Shown: positions 43,406 to 55,560, counted from the stretch's first letter. The stretch: 58,549 nt of DNA from Reticulitermes lucifugus (GCA_026260175.1 JAKCWW010000427.1:487-59035), one strand, 5' to 3'. Translations and numbers: made by a program. The notes: generated from the letters alone by a model not told the origin.

Positions 43406-46398
43406 ATCAACTGCTGCCAACAGAACCTGCACTGTGTTCAGACTATGAAGTCTTCTAGTACATTATGGCAGAAGGATCCCAAAATGCACTTACAGTTTCA
43501 TATTCCGTCATTGGTGTCAGCAACAAACTAATCTGCATTTGCTAAGTCTGTTTTTAGTATGTTTCTTTATTAGGAAAACACACATAAGTAAAAAAAAACT
43601 CATATGTCATGAAACAAGATAGGTTAAAGTCGCCGAATCATGTTGTTGAGAGATCTGCTAGGCATTTTTATGCGTATTCCCACTTTAATCGTGTCCTTGC
43701 AAATTGTAACTCTACTCCGGTAACGTAAGGCCTAGACTGTGATGCTGTATGGCTTCTGAATCAGCGCTTATTTGGTTTCGTTACTAGAATGTTGTTGGCA
43801 AGACTGCGGATAAAGTGCGGCTAATGACAGCATGTTTTTTGTACGTCTAGAGTGGGACAGGGACTTTTATTTTAAACAAACATTCTGTGATGGAAGACTG
43901 GATGTATGAGTTATTAGCAAAGGCCATTAACTGTGAAATTCACCGGAAATTCTTAATGTATCTGCATGCAGACAGAGCAGTGCGACACTGGTGATCCTCA
44001 ACTACAGGACATAAGTGATTAACTATAAGACTTTAATCAGACTACTTTCCTCAATTTCTTGCTTCTGAAGTAGGGTATTAATATTACCATTCTGACAAAA
44101 GAAGAACACATCTACCAATCTCGCCAACCAATTTTCTGTCAGTAGAAATATAAAGTTCAGTACCTCTTTTAGTAAAACTTCCTACTGTACACGACCATGA
44201 GCCAGCTGATCCATCTCAAATTCTCACAACTCATTTCCCTAATTTATACTTCCATTTTTTGCCGCTTCTTCCTTTGTCTTCTAAGTAACTGCTTACACCA
44301 GGATCCATCGTACAAAATGTCTACCCCTCTACCCCATAGAGTGTCCTATCCATTCTCAGAAACCTTGAATTCATTATCCTACTATTACTTACTGCATGCT
44401 ATAAAACACGCAAACATTATCACGACCAGCACCACTACCAACATTACCAACCACAAGTGTTTCTTTGCCGTTTTACATCTTAGTGAGACTTCATCAAATT
44501 TCTCAGAAGGGGTTCATTTTACACTGCATTTAGGCAGTACGTACAGCACATAATTAGCACCTAAATTTTACTTAAATATTTTTTCAATATATATTAAAAA
44601 GGAATATTAGTTATGATTATTCTTATCACTATATCTCTTTATCTCTTCAATAACAAACTTCACGAAAACTGAAGCATGAAAAGTCGCAAGCAAAGCACTT
44701 CGAAATTGCGTGCAGTTCTGTTTCATTTTTCCATACATGTTCCCGTCTAATGCTGGATGCAGAGAGTCAGACGCCAATTTTGTTAAAATATTTAGTGACG
44801 TATAGATTTCTGTATTGTTGTCCACGTGACGCAGGAGTTTATGTAAGAAAGGAAACTTGCTTTGATGCTTTTTGAGTCTTTCCTTACTTTCCTAAGGAAT
44901 TATGTCTAATACAGTAACTGTATACTAAGACCACTTCATACCATTACATTCTACTAACAGTCTCTTTTTGGTTTCTTTTTCACCTTAGGCAATGGCAACT
45001 AGTGTAGCAAATTTAAGAGATTCGTATAGGATTTTAGTAGAGATATCGGAAGAAAAAATACAACTTGGAAACCTAAACTTAGATGGTAGTATAATAGTGA
45101 AATGTATCCCAAAGGAATATGATAAGATTATGTGAACAGAAGTCATCTGTCTCAGGATCATGGCAAGTGACAAGCTGTTGTAAACAAGGTAATGAATTTT
45201 CGGGTTCCATAAAATGCGTAGAACTTTTTGATTAGTTGAGAAACTATTAGCTTCTCAAGGACTCTGCTCTATGTATTTAGTTGTAACGTGGAATCCGTCC
45301 TCCGACCTCATATTTCGTCTCAAATATTTTGAAAGTTATTTGATAAATATTTGCGGGTGTCTACATTAATAGTTATTGATCGAATTAAGTTTTGTCTATA
45401 TCAGCCTGCTGTGCACCTGTATATAGGCCTATAACTTTGAATCGAATGCCATGAAGTGATCGTCGTAAAGAGTGCTCACACGTACAAAACGTTGAGCTCA
45501 TTAGGAACCATAACTTTATTTGAAACATTTTTTGATATGTTGATTTTTTAACACAGTACATGGTAAATGTATCTTATACATGTGTGAAATACGAGCCCTC
45601 TGTTTACAAGTCTTACACCTAACGGAATACGTAACTACTCTCGCTTTGTTTTGCCAGAAATAAATTCTTAGTGCTATAAACTAAGGCTGAGTTCAATTTG
45701 TGAAGAAGATATTTGAAAAGTGTGTATTCCGAAAGAAAGCAAGACGAAGCTGAAGAAATTAAAAATGTGGGAGATTGGGAGAAATCGAATAATAGATGAA
45801 CACAAAGGCTGATAGGAGAAAAATGAAAGGGGACAGAAGAGGAGGTAAAAATAAATTGCAGAAAGAAGCAAAGAAATAATGCTGTACCGACAGAGATGTG
45901 AGAACAATATTATATGCACGTATCTCTTGTATCTCTTGATTGAAGCTGCTTATCTAAACTCTGGGCATCAATATGACAGGGCTGCTGTTGGAAGTAAAGT
46001 CTGAACTACTGTGACTTTACGAATGTAACATAACTGGAAGTGGATACTTATTAAAGCTTATTACTTTCTCCAATATTGCTACGGAACCTTTGTCATTTTC
46101 CAACACAAACCGTCTGTTGACTTGACAGATATAGGCATTTAAGAAACATGAGTTTACAGAACGCGCTAAATCCACTTATTGCAATGTTCAGTTGCGAATC
46201 ACGTGTTAATACGCGAACGAATCTCACTTGTTTGTCTAAAATTTCTTCCGCTAATGTGAGCACTTTAAGGTAACGGAGCTGCATGGTGCCGGCATTCATT
46301 TCCGGAGGATATGCAAGGCCATTGTTGTGTACTCTCGACCGAGCTGAATTATGTTGATGACCGCAAAACTTTCCCATGACCTTTACGTCTAATTACAA
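43406..46398. other. No gene recognised
   Basis: A 118-codon plus frame at 44197-44553 is serine/threonine/leucine-rich and low in complexity. Others (44607-44825, 44985-45173, 45674-45919, 46093-46377) are shorter and unplaced. TAGGCCTA lies at 45424. Confidence 0.4.
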
Positions 46399-46416
46399 GT
46401 GTGTGTGTGTGTGTGG
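46399..46416. repeat. (GT)n microsatellite
   Basis: About eight GT units. Confidence 0.9.
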
Positions 46417-46507
46417 TTCACTATAATCATGGTATCTTCTCGCCTGCTCACAAAGAGAAGCGAACATAAACTGAACATTATTATCCTCTAAATAAAGTAA
46501 CATTTGT

Positions 46508-46680
46508 CGCATCCTCCGCGGTGTAGTTGAAGCCTTAATACTTCTGAGGCGTTACGCGGCGTGGGTTGGTACCTGGTTACCGACGTTTCAGGACAGCCTA
46601 TCGGTCCCACCTTCAAGGGTCAAGCAGCCCAAAAAGAATTCTCTCTTTAAGAGAATTTGGAGCGGGCTGCTTGCATATAC
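46508..46680. repeat. Foldback family F: single arm plus nested hairpin at 46.6 kb
   Basis: The minus-strand arm (46620 to 46508) reads TTGAAGGTGGGACCGATAGG, CTGTCCTGAAACGTCGGTAA, CCAGGTACCAACCCACGC, CGCGTAACGCCTCAGAAG and ends in CAACTACACCGCGG. It nearly matches the plus arm of the 20.0-kb copy. In place of a second arm there is a compact nested hairpin at 46622-46672. Confidence 0.8.
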
Positions 46681-47087
46681 TGTAATAAAATATTAAATAG
46701 GTTTTATTGAAATTCAGGGTCTTTATTTGTCATCAAAATAATGACTGCTTAATTTAACTTTTCGCGCACTTGTAGTACTGTCACTCCAATACGTACGCGC
46801 CCAAAATTTGGCTCAAGCGGTAACCTTTCCGACTTATAATCGCGAATTACACCTTTCGAATCTCAGCAAGAAATAAGACTATCCTGAATTTTTCGCTCTC
46901 TTCCTCAGCGCCAGAAGATTAGACCTGCCTCTATTGCAGCCGTGACAGCTTCGTTCCAGATACTGTCCAAATTATTATCCACTGTCACCGAATCACTTTA
47001 TGCTCTATAGTCCGAGTCACAGTGCATTCTCATGAACTACAAATAACTACCAAACGTCATATATTTGAAAAATTAAAATAGTATTAC

Positions 47088-47320
47088 GTTCTTAAAACCC
47101 AGTGGTAAATATATGTATCATCTGCTGTAATATGATGAAAACTGCATTTTGTTTCGACATTATATTCATGTGTTTTGTATTAATCTCGCAACAAACACAG
47201 ACTGTTTCGCTATATTCGCACAGCATTAAATTATTGGTCAGGAAAACTGGATTACGATATCTGTAAAGTAGGGACTGAATTTTTTATACTTAATTCAGAT
47301 AATCTTTAGTCTTCAAAGGG
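47088..47320. mobile_element. TTAA-type MITE, copy 5
   Basis: It starts in CTTAAAACCCAGTGG and ends TTTAGTCTTCAAAGGG, followed by TTAC. Family blocks inside include TTTTGTATTAATCTCGCAAC and TTAATTCAGATAATC. It is the first of three copies in a row. Confidence 0.75.
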
Positions 47321-47543
47321 TTACTGCATATTAACATATTGGTATCCAATATTACGAAGTAAGCCGTATTTTTCTGAAGCCCTTTCCTGTATTTTAGATT
47401 CTTTCTTTACCTGATAAACATTCTATTAACAACAAAAAACTGTTCATGTTCAATACTTACATTAATTTGACTTAAACATTTTCTTTTTTCAGGTAATTAT
47501 GTTGCTGGAAGAGGTTTTATGCCTAATAAAATCTCGTTATTAA

Positions 47544-47751
47544 ACATTTAAAACCCAGTGTTAATTTTATGTACCTATATTAACTGCAGGAACGTAAAGA
47601 AATTCCAAAATTTTCCCCACACAGCTTGTGTGTTTCATATGATTCTCACAATCGGTACAATTTGTTTCTCTGAACATTATTAACAATTTGGCCTTTCCAT
47701 TGGAGATTTTTTCTGTTGGGGAGGGGGGTCTGAACTTCAGTCTTTAGAGGG
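47544..47751. mobile_element. TTAA-type MITE, copy 6 (both TTAA intact)
   Basis: TTAA at 47540-47543 and again at 47752-47755 flank about 208 bp, which begin ACATTTAAAACCCAGTG and end TTCAGTCTTTAGAGGG. This copy shows the duplication on both sides and gives the strongest support for the TTAA-type assignment. Confidence 0.85.
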
Positions 47752-47824
47752 TTAAAGAGCTCTCTTCTATCAGGCTATGACAAATGGACTTAAACCTATA
47801 TTTAATAGATAAATAATTAATTAA

Positions 47825-48060
47825 CCCTTTAAAGCTCAGTGGCTACTTTATGTACCACCAGGCTTCACATTCAAAAACACTACATTATATTCGCATAACG
47901 TATTTAAGTTTTTCATATAAAACCCACAACAAATATTAACTTCCCTGCTTAGAATTAACTAATTGGTTTTTGTAGTGGAGAAGGAGGGTGTTTACTGCGC
48001 TGTAACAACTAAATCTTTAAACAGGCCTATCATTCTCATTTAATTCGGTCTTCAAAGTCT
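47825..48060. mobile_element. TTAA-type MITE, copy 7
   Basis: TTAA at 47821-47824 precedes CCCTTTAAAGCTCAGTGG, the best-preserved left end. The right end is CGGTCTTCAAAGTCT. Inside are ATTCAAAAACAC, TATATTCGCATAACG, CACAACAAATATTAAC and TGTAGTGGAGAAGGAGGG. Confidence 0.8.
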
Positions 48061-49086
48061 TCAGTACATGACAACATATCTTGTGAATTTGATAGTTCTT
48101 AGAAAAACACTGAACATAATTGTATAAAAAACACCGATTTTATGGAACATAAATCTTGACAAACGTGCTTACAAACATCTGCAATTGGGCTCCATCGCGA
48201 ACCAGTTTAAAGTTCTTTTCGTACCGTCGTACTCCATTTATCAAGATCATTTTAATATCTTACTCCCGTTACGTTGTATGGTGCCAGATTAAAGATATGA
48301 ACCTTATCTTCAGGCTGGTATTGGTAACGTGTATTGTGAAGACGGAGAAAGGTTTACCATGACCAGTCAAAGTATGATGAATGGAAACTGATATCTTTTT
48401 CCTGGTAAAAATTATTCATTCTCGGAAGCAGAGCTTTCCATATCGTGCACGTGTACAGATGTGCCAGACATCGAAGATCACGTTTTTGTAAATTTACACT
48501 GTATTGCAGTCGTTAACATGCGATTAGAAAAGTGAATGTAATAGGAATTGCTATGACACAAGTGTTGTTATTTCTTGCGTCGTTATGTGCAGTGAGAGTA
48601 GAGTGACCACTGCTTGTGAGTTTTTCGGCAACGCGAAAGTAATTTCTCAGAAATCAACATCACCATCTTCATTACCAATTTCCTTAGACTGCTTTGGCTG
48701 CAAATAACGAATTTAATTGACGAAAACTAAGGTGCAAAATTTTCCTTCAGAAGTTGTTACTCATCCGCGACGAAACGTCGTATTATATGGAACCCGAAAT
48801 TTTAACCCACTCTTTATGGTATTTGGCCATTGAAACCTAACTTAAGCCATTTCAGTCCAATACATATCTTCAAGCTATGTTTATCGAAATCAGTTTTTAT
48901 ATTACCTTTCTTTTGCACCTAGAATTCTTCTGTGATTTCCTGCTCAAACTTTTGTTCCTATTTCTTACTGCCCTATAAGAACTACATGTCCCGTGTAACT
49001 AATGCTTATTCATTTAACTGTCCTAGCGACATGAGATAAATACACGTTATGAAATTTCAAATTATTGATTTTGTCTTTCTGTATTT
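48061..49086. other. No gene recognised
   Basis: AT-rich. A 68-codon plus frame (48156-48362) has no domain. Confidence 0.4.
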
Positions 49087-49202
49087 AATTTATAGATACG
49101 TCAGTTTACCAACAAATGCACAAACATGTTTGTGCATTTGTTGGTAAACTGAATAGTGAGTAAAAATGCACGGTGAAAGCAATATAAAATTTATAGATAC
49201 GT
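49087..49202. repeat. Perfect 50-bp palindrome in an insertion with 15-bp flanking direct repeats
   Basis: 49102-49126 and 49127-49151 are exact reverse complements with no spacer (25-nt arms starting CAGTTTACCAACAAATGC). The direct repeat AATTTATAGATACGT occupies 49087-49101 and 49188-49202. The 86 bases between start exactly at the palindrome and end in an A/T-rich CAATATAA. This arrangement looks like a target duplication around a small insertion whose 5' end has been copied back on itself. Confidence 0.9.
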
Positions 49203-49939
49203 ATTTATCTGCCTTAGAACTTTATTCTAAAACGTCCTAAATCTCTTTTCTTCCCTCTGTGTCAGAAGTTAAAGATTAACACTTAAACAAAAAATATATA
49301 AAACAATTTCATAAAAGTTAATCATGTAAATTTTCAGATACAACATGGATGAATAACCCCACATTACAAATTTACTTTTCCTAATTCTTCCTTGAATGGA
49401 ATTGTGATTTGTTATTGTCGGTCGCTCTCCAAGACCGGAATTTCTCCTCATTTCCAACAAAACGTGTTGTATTTTTATTTAAATATCTGCTCCGTTCCTA
49501 TCTCGATGAGGTATGTAGCTTACTTCTGCAGGTAGTGATAAAATAAATTTCAAGACCTTTTCTGTGATTTATTGATGGTATCGATATGTATAACTTATAT
49601 CAAAACATATTGTTACCAGATAATAACGATGTTGTTACATACGCAAGCGCGACTTAGCGGACTTGGCTGATTTTCTTATAAGCAGGAGACAAATTTATGT
49701 TCTAAATGTGTGTGGTACATCCGAGTGGTTGCGCCATTTGAACATTTAATACCGTTTGGGACTTGGATATTGGTGTTGATCTGTGGCAGTAAAGGCCTGC
49801 TGTTGACTGATCCCCTATGTAAGGAGTTATGTTGCCTGCCTTAAGACGCTTTATAACATATCTTTGATAGGCGACGCAGCTGAACGGAACAGGCGTTGTA
49901 AGTTTTGAAGTCTTTACAGCAGTGTGTTTGATAATTTCC
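49203..49939. other. No gene recognised
   Basis: A 63-codon minus frame only (49269-49460). Confidence 0.4.
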
Positions 49940-50110
49940 TTCTTTTAGGACATGACGCTGCTTCAATGGATAATTGATTCCTGAATTTTCGAAGGAACGT
50001 ATTGCTTTGATCTTCTCGGAAATCTAGATCCTTGGAGAAGCAGGAGCTACGTTCCTTCGAAAATCAGGACCCGATTACCCAGTGACGTAGCGACACAATC
50101 CAGTCGAACG
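49940..50110. repeat. Foldback family F: facing pair, copy at 50.0 kb
   Basis: The minus arm (50025 to 49940) reads GAGAAGATCAAAGC, TTCCTTCGAAAATTCAGG, and GAAGCAGCGTCATGTCC. The plus arm (50033-50110) reads TTGGAGAAGCAGGAGC, TTCCTTCGAAAATCAGG, ACCCGATTACCC and GTGACGTAGCGACACAAT. The TTCCTTCGAAAAT-CAGG core is the same in both arms. Confidence 0.75.
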
Positions 50111-53040
50111 GAATTCTCAAGAATGTAATGTTATTTCCAATAAAAGTGGGAACACATTTTCAAATGCGTTATACTGTTCTTACTACAGGCACCAGATCTC
50201 AGAGTCGAAAATTATTTTTCATTGTATTTTCTTAAATATTTCACACATATAAAAACGGGTTTAAGATAAAATGTCTGGGTCTTATCGAGATCTATGTTCT
50301 GTGGCTTAAACGAATTGTCGTGCTGTGAACAATTTGCGAAATAATGCGTAATTTCAGATCATAAAGTGATATAAATTGTCTGTTACACTGGACCGATACA
50401 GATTAACACTGAACGTGGTAGTAAATTTCCAATAACATATTTAATCTGAATTCTTACAGTAGTTTCGGAGATGAAACACATGTACGCATGAAGGCAGGTA
50501 GGCCTACCTACGCCTTCACTCTTCGCGACCTGCCTTGTATAGCTTGCATATAGGCAGTTCCATCTGTCTCACATGTCATTTTCTCACATAAAGTAAAGAC
50601 AGTGGAAAATGAGGCAATAATTTAAATTACTATACACAATTAGAAAGAAAGCTTGTTTCTGGCAATACGAAGTCATTTTTGTGAATATAAGTTTTAGATA
50701 TCCATTGTCTTTAAGGCTAATTCAGTTAGTGACAGCAGATAATTTTTCATAATTGTGTGAACAGATCTTGACACACTTGCATACTCACATACACCTAATT
50801 TGTGTATTCTGCAGGTACGCACATTGTCATTGAGGACTGCCATTAAGTTCAGTCCAATTTCATTTTCTTTTGTAAAATGGGCGATGGGGTGTTTAACAGT
50901 TTCTCTTTTCAAGACACGTTCTCATTTCACACTGATTTTCGAGATAAGAGTGTGAGAATGCCGAGTTGACACTTTGATGCGTTGTTTGCAAAAACTTTAT
51001 ACAGTGAACGCATAACGGCGCGGTTCGCATTGGAGAAGGGAAAAGATTTTCCCTTCTGGGACTGGGCTGAAGTGGCTCTGATCCTCCATGCCGTAGCCTG
51101 ATCACTGTTCCGACAATGTTACCCCGGTTTCCTAAATAACACATTTTATCCTTGCAAATCAAATTTCGACATTTTAACGACATTGCTGTGATATTAGTAC
51201 CTATGTAATCGAAACCTTTGAAACCCCGAAATGTGGTACATTAACGGTGTACCAATTGTTACACCCATAAAAAAAGATGTAAATTGTTTTACACATACAC
51301 ACATTTATTTATTTATTTATGTGCAGTGGTGTAAATAGTAGGCTCTTTGATATTTATGTGTGCACGTTGTCTTTCGATCTAGTTTAATTTTTTCTAATTT
51401 TCGGAAGAGGTGATTTTGCTGAATTCTTTAAATTCCTTTCTCCTTCTTAACTTGTTCGTGTTGTGAGTGTTTTAATGCTGAATAAAAACGATGGAATACA
51501 CTCACGAAGCGGCAGGGTCTGAGGTAGTGAATACTGATAGGTGCTTCAGATTTTTCAGCGGATGTTGAATTGCTGTAACTCGGTTGTTTCTCTTGTTTCA
51601 CATCATTAAATTCTGTGAATGTGTACTGGAGCATGCTTTCCTTCGTACAGCCCGCAGCAAGCTGAGTCAACTGGGTCGTATAGTCTACCGTGGTTTACCG
51701 ACCAAGCGATGCGTAGCAAGGCCGAAACCAATCAAGGATGTACCAAGGACATGTCCGTCAACTTCCTACCAAGTAGGCCCATGGGTGTCTTGACGAATGC
51801 CTGAACTTTTCCCAGTGTCTTAAATATCATGCCTTGAAAATATATAGGGGAAGTGAAGACAGATCCACGCGTCATTAACCTCGCCACTAGATGCAGGTTG
51901 GCCTCAGGCTCCGATCTCTTTAATCCTGAAACAAGATCTGATATTCGACCTCGTAGCAAATATGGACATGATGGTTTAGAGAAAAAATTCTGCTTCTGCC
52001 TGGAATTTAACCTCAGTCGACCAGCTTATGACGTGTTCTTTTCTGATTGAGATATCTGGCTTTAAAGTTTCGGGTGATTGCTGTTGAGAGAAAAAAAAAG
52101 TAAAATAAGAGGAAACTAATTGTGAAGTTGACATTCAAACATTCGCCATTAGTAGGAAGTTAGGGCTACACAGAATTCGATATATTTAAGGAAGCGTCCA
52201 TTACCTATTCAGGGGTATCATTTAAGAATTCACCTGGCACGACTGCGTGAAACAGAGAAGACTCTGCCAGCATGTTCGACAAACTGGCCAAGATTTGAAA
52301 TTAATGTCCCAAAAAATGACGAAGGCCAATGATGCTTCAAATTATGTCATTTCTATACAGGATAGGTGTTGATTTTTATTATATGAGAAAGAATAATTAC
52401 CATTTGACGATTTTTTTTGAACTCGTACGATTGCCATGAATTTTGAATGGGCAACTCCGAAACCATGAAATCAATCTTCTGCTTAAAGCTCTAAACCACG
52501 AGTTTATGGGGTGCCATTATAAGATTCTCTTAGCCAACAAATATTTTTTTTTCAAACAAAAATCGCTGCAATTAGACGTGCATCACCTTCATGGAATCAA
52601 ATTGTCTGTCATCTGATTTCTTCCTTAGGGACCGTGGTAATATTTAGAAACAACAACAAAATATATAGCATATTTCGCTAAATATCTATAAGAACAAAAA
52701 ATTAAAGTATGGAACTCAAATACATTTCATATTCATTGCATTAATTTACGTATGCCTTATGATTTGCGAGATACTCAAATGTACGTTTGCAGCTAAATTT
52801 CGGATCCTTGATCATAATCAGTCTCTTCCGAACCCTGTCAAAAATGGCCTCCCGAACATAAGAGAATGTCATCAAAATATCATTCTAGATAATAACCAAC
52901 GAAACTCCCTTACACCTGAATGTAAATTTCTACATGCTTACTAACACGTATTCAATTAACATGTAACGGATCGTGTAGCCGAAGTCTTTTGTTCTGAATT
53001 AAAGTCGATAAAGCCTTATGAAATATAAGGCTTCAATTGT
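50111..53040. other. No gene recognised; two small hairpins
   Basis: Frames of 61-96 codons occur on both strands (50694-50912, 50893-51183, 51428-51804, 52759-52944), often overlapping in conflicting phases. Small palindromes lie at 50490-50517 and 51034-51057. CTGGAATTTAACCTCAGTCG at 52000 may be a remnant of a tRNA-like SINE head on the minus strand. Confidence 0.4.
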
Positions 53041-53121
53041 TTCAGTAAAATACTCTTTTAAACAATTTTCAGGTCCAGTGATTGAGACTAGCTTGATCAA
53101 TAGGACCCTTCTGAGTAGGCA

Positions 53122-53164
53122 TCGCCTGAAGACGGAACAAGAGCCATCTTCCGAAACGTAGTGA
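53122..53164 (+). ncRNA. Hammerhead-like ribozyme motif 1 (Penelope/retrozyme-type)
   Basis: CTGAAGA (53126-53132) and GAAA (53153-53156) are the invariant core strings. Between them is one extra base, then stem II GGAA / TTCC closing an 11-nt loop. After GAAA, CGT makes the ultra-short self-complementary ACGT helix III, then A as the cleavage-site base. Helix I is TCGC / GTGA (three Watson-Crick pairs and one G-U). Such short, palindromic helix III forms are known from ribozymes of Penelope-like elements and are thought to act as dimers. A GTGAATTTTG tail with TTTTATATTTTATATTTTAT repeats follows. Activity is not shown. Confidence 0.55.
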
Positions 53165-53699
53165 ATTTTGTATTTTTATATTTTATATTTTATATTCACA
53201 TTAAAGACAATGGACAAAGTCCAAAAGACAAGCGGTTCTCAATTTTCACTTTAGTCTGCATAGCTTGCTATTACTGGCAAACACCTTGGCATGTGAGGGA
53301 CGGATACGCTCAAATACGATAAGTACGTAGAATCGCTATAAATTTCCTAGAATTTTGATGTCACTAACACGCCATGAATCTTTCCTACAATTATAGCCAG
53401 ATACATATATTTACGGGGGACCACCTACATGGCTTCACAATCACTATTATAGTGACCGCCATGACAATCTAAATTCTCACATGAAATTTAACAGTTTATT
53501 CCGCATGTTCAGAAGTCTGTACTCATTAGACAACACTGCACCGACAGACGAAGCAAAGAGCAGGTGGCTCATTTTCTGTAAATGACTTAACCTCCTAGCC
53601 ACTAAGGGTCTACAAGCAGATGTTTAGTACCTGCTCTGCATTATAAACAGTGTCACTGACCTACTCACGTTTTGTGAGGGCACTTAGGAATAACTTCTT

Positions 53700-53835
53700 A
53701 ACTGCGAGATTTAAATTTCTTACAGCGGTGTTGCTGAAGATTCAAGTCTTCTGAGGTGTAAGGCTGTGTCGCTGGACTAGTAGTTAGCCGTCTTTGGACT
53801 GACTGACCCTGAAGATAAAGGCACTAGGATTCTAT
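53700..53835. repeat. Foldback family F: copy at 53.7 kb
   Basis: The outer block ACAGCGGTGTTGCTGAAGAT is followed by TCAAGTCTTCTGAGG and TAAGGCTGTGTCGCTGG, forming the minus-strand arm. The facing plus arm (from 53805) starts GACCCTGAAGATAAAGGC and is short. The outer block matches that of the 3.9-kb copy. Confidence 0.7.
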
Positions 53836-55560
53836 AAAGCATAGGGAACGACTCGAACAAAGTCATAGCGTTTACGTCCCTGAAGACTTGGAAGTTCATG
53901 TGCAAGATATTTACGGAAATAATGCATGTTTTTTATTCGAACAAAACGAAATACCAAATACACTCTGTGAGCGAAGTAACAAGTTCTCGGAAGGTCAAAA
54001 GCAGATGGTGCACATGCGTCGTGAAGAACTGTCAATATAAGCTTAAATCCTGAAAAGTTGGTGACTTGTATTAATGAAGTAAGAGGAAAAGAAAGCAAGA
54101 CAAACACACTAGTACATCTATATCTGGTGAATACTAGAAAACGTGTTCTTGACTCTATTGTTGTCCTAAAAAGTGTGAGTTTCTTTTTTTTTCTATCTAA
54201 TACCCTTTCAGGTTTTCTGTTTCCATTAACTGCGATCTCGTAGGCCTACCTGTTACTGGTACGTTACACGTAACACGTAAAGTGGAAGAAATATGATTAA
54301 AATTTGCTCAGTACTCGATCAATTCTGTGAACGGAAATAGTAACTATATGTACCACGCGTTCTGTTGTTCTGTAAATCAGTATTTTACCCACGAATGGAC
54401 TTCTTCTTTTCATTGTGTTCTTAGTATAGGCACATACCGCTCGCTCTTTTCTACTAGCATCAATACGCGAATGATCTTCGTAACAGGAAAGCAATGTGTT
54501 TTTACTGAGGTCTGAATTAAAAATTTAATAGCTTTTTCTCGTCTCCAAGTCCTTGTCCTTAAAAGAGAAACCTGAATTCTGCTTTGCACTTGATTTGCTC
54601 AGAGCTTAGTAATTCGATCGAGTCAAATTACGGTCCTAAATTTTCCGTAATTTCCACTTCTTTTTCCCCACATGTAACTGCTAATTATATTTACCTTCCT
54701 GTCTTCAGTGTTAACATTTTCAAAATTCAGAATTTTATGATCAACTTTCGGTCTTGACTCATCTTAATTTTCCAATGTTATATCTCTTTCATGATGCACT
54801 TCAAAACCACGCCTAGGACAAGGAAAATGTTATTAGCTTTGAATATGTTAGTCCTCTGAGATAGCCATTAATGTGTAAGTTCTCTCGCCATTATTTTACG
54901 CGTTACGGAAAGAAAAATTACTCTCCTACTTTCTGAATTTGAAATCTTATTTAGCACAATCTTCACAACCTTTTCGCTGTTAATCATTTCTAATTACCTC
55001 CACCTCCAGCCACTTCCAAGGCCCTTGAACACCAGTAAGAATGTCGTGTCCAGGCCTATTAATATCCTCATTTTCCGGATTTTATTGGTGAACGCAAAAT
55101 GTAATGAGAAATGGCACTGCTTATGTTGGACAAGATTGGTCTCTTCTTCAGAGGGGAGAATCTGAAATGAGAAACTTGAGAATAGACTTTTGAGGGGGAT
55201 ATTTGAAACTAAGAGAGATACAGTGAGAATTAAATGGAGAAAGATTCAGAACAAAGAAATTCATGTTGTGTAATCTTCAACCAGTTCTTTTACGGTGATT
55301 AAATAAAGAACTATAGGATTATGTGGAATTTTAACAATTAAGGGAAACAAGAAATACATGCAAGATTTTGTTTGAAAAAACCTATTACATAATTTAAACT
55401 AACTTTACTTGGTCGAAAAAATAAAGCTGTGATTTTTTCTGGAAATGAGTAATGAGAACACGAACAGTACTGTCCTAGCCTTCCACAGATAAACACAACT
55501 TATGATAAACAGTGGACCCACAAAAAGCAACTGAGAAAACCTACATTTTAAATCTTGAAC
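53836..55560. other. No gene recognised
   Basis: A 91-codon minus frame (53832-54107) overlaps the edge of the repeat and has no domain. TAGGCCTA lies at 54241. Confidence 0.4.

Noticed and set aside
44197..44553. 118-codon plus-strand frame
   Set aside because: Low-complexity S/T/L/H composition, with no domain and no splice sites that would make it an exon.
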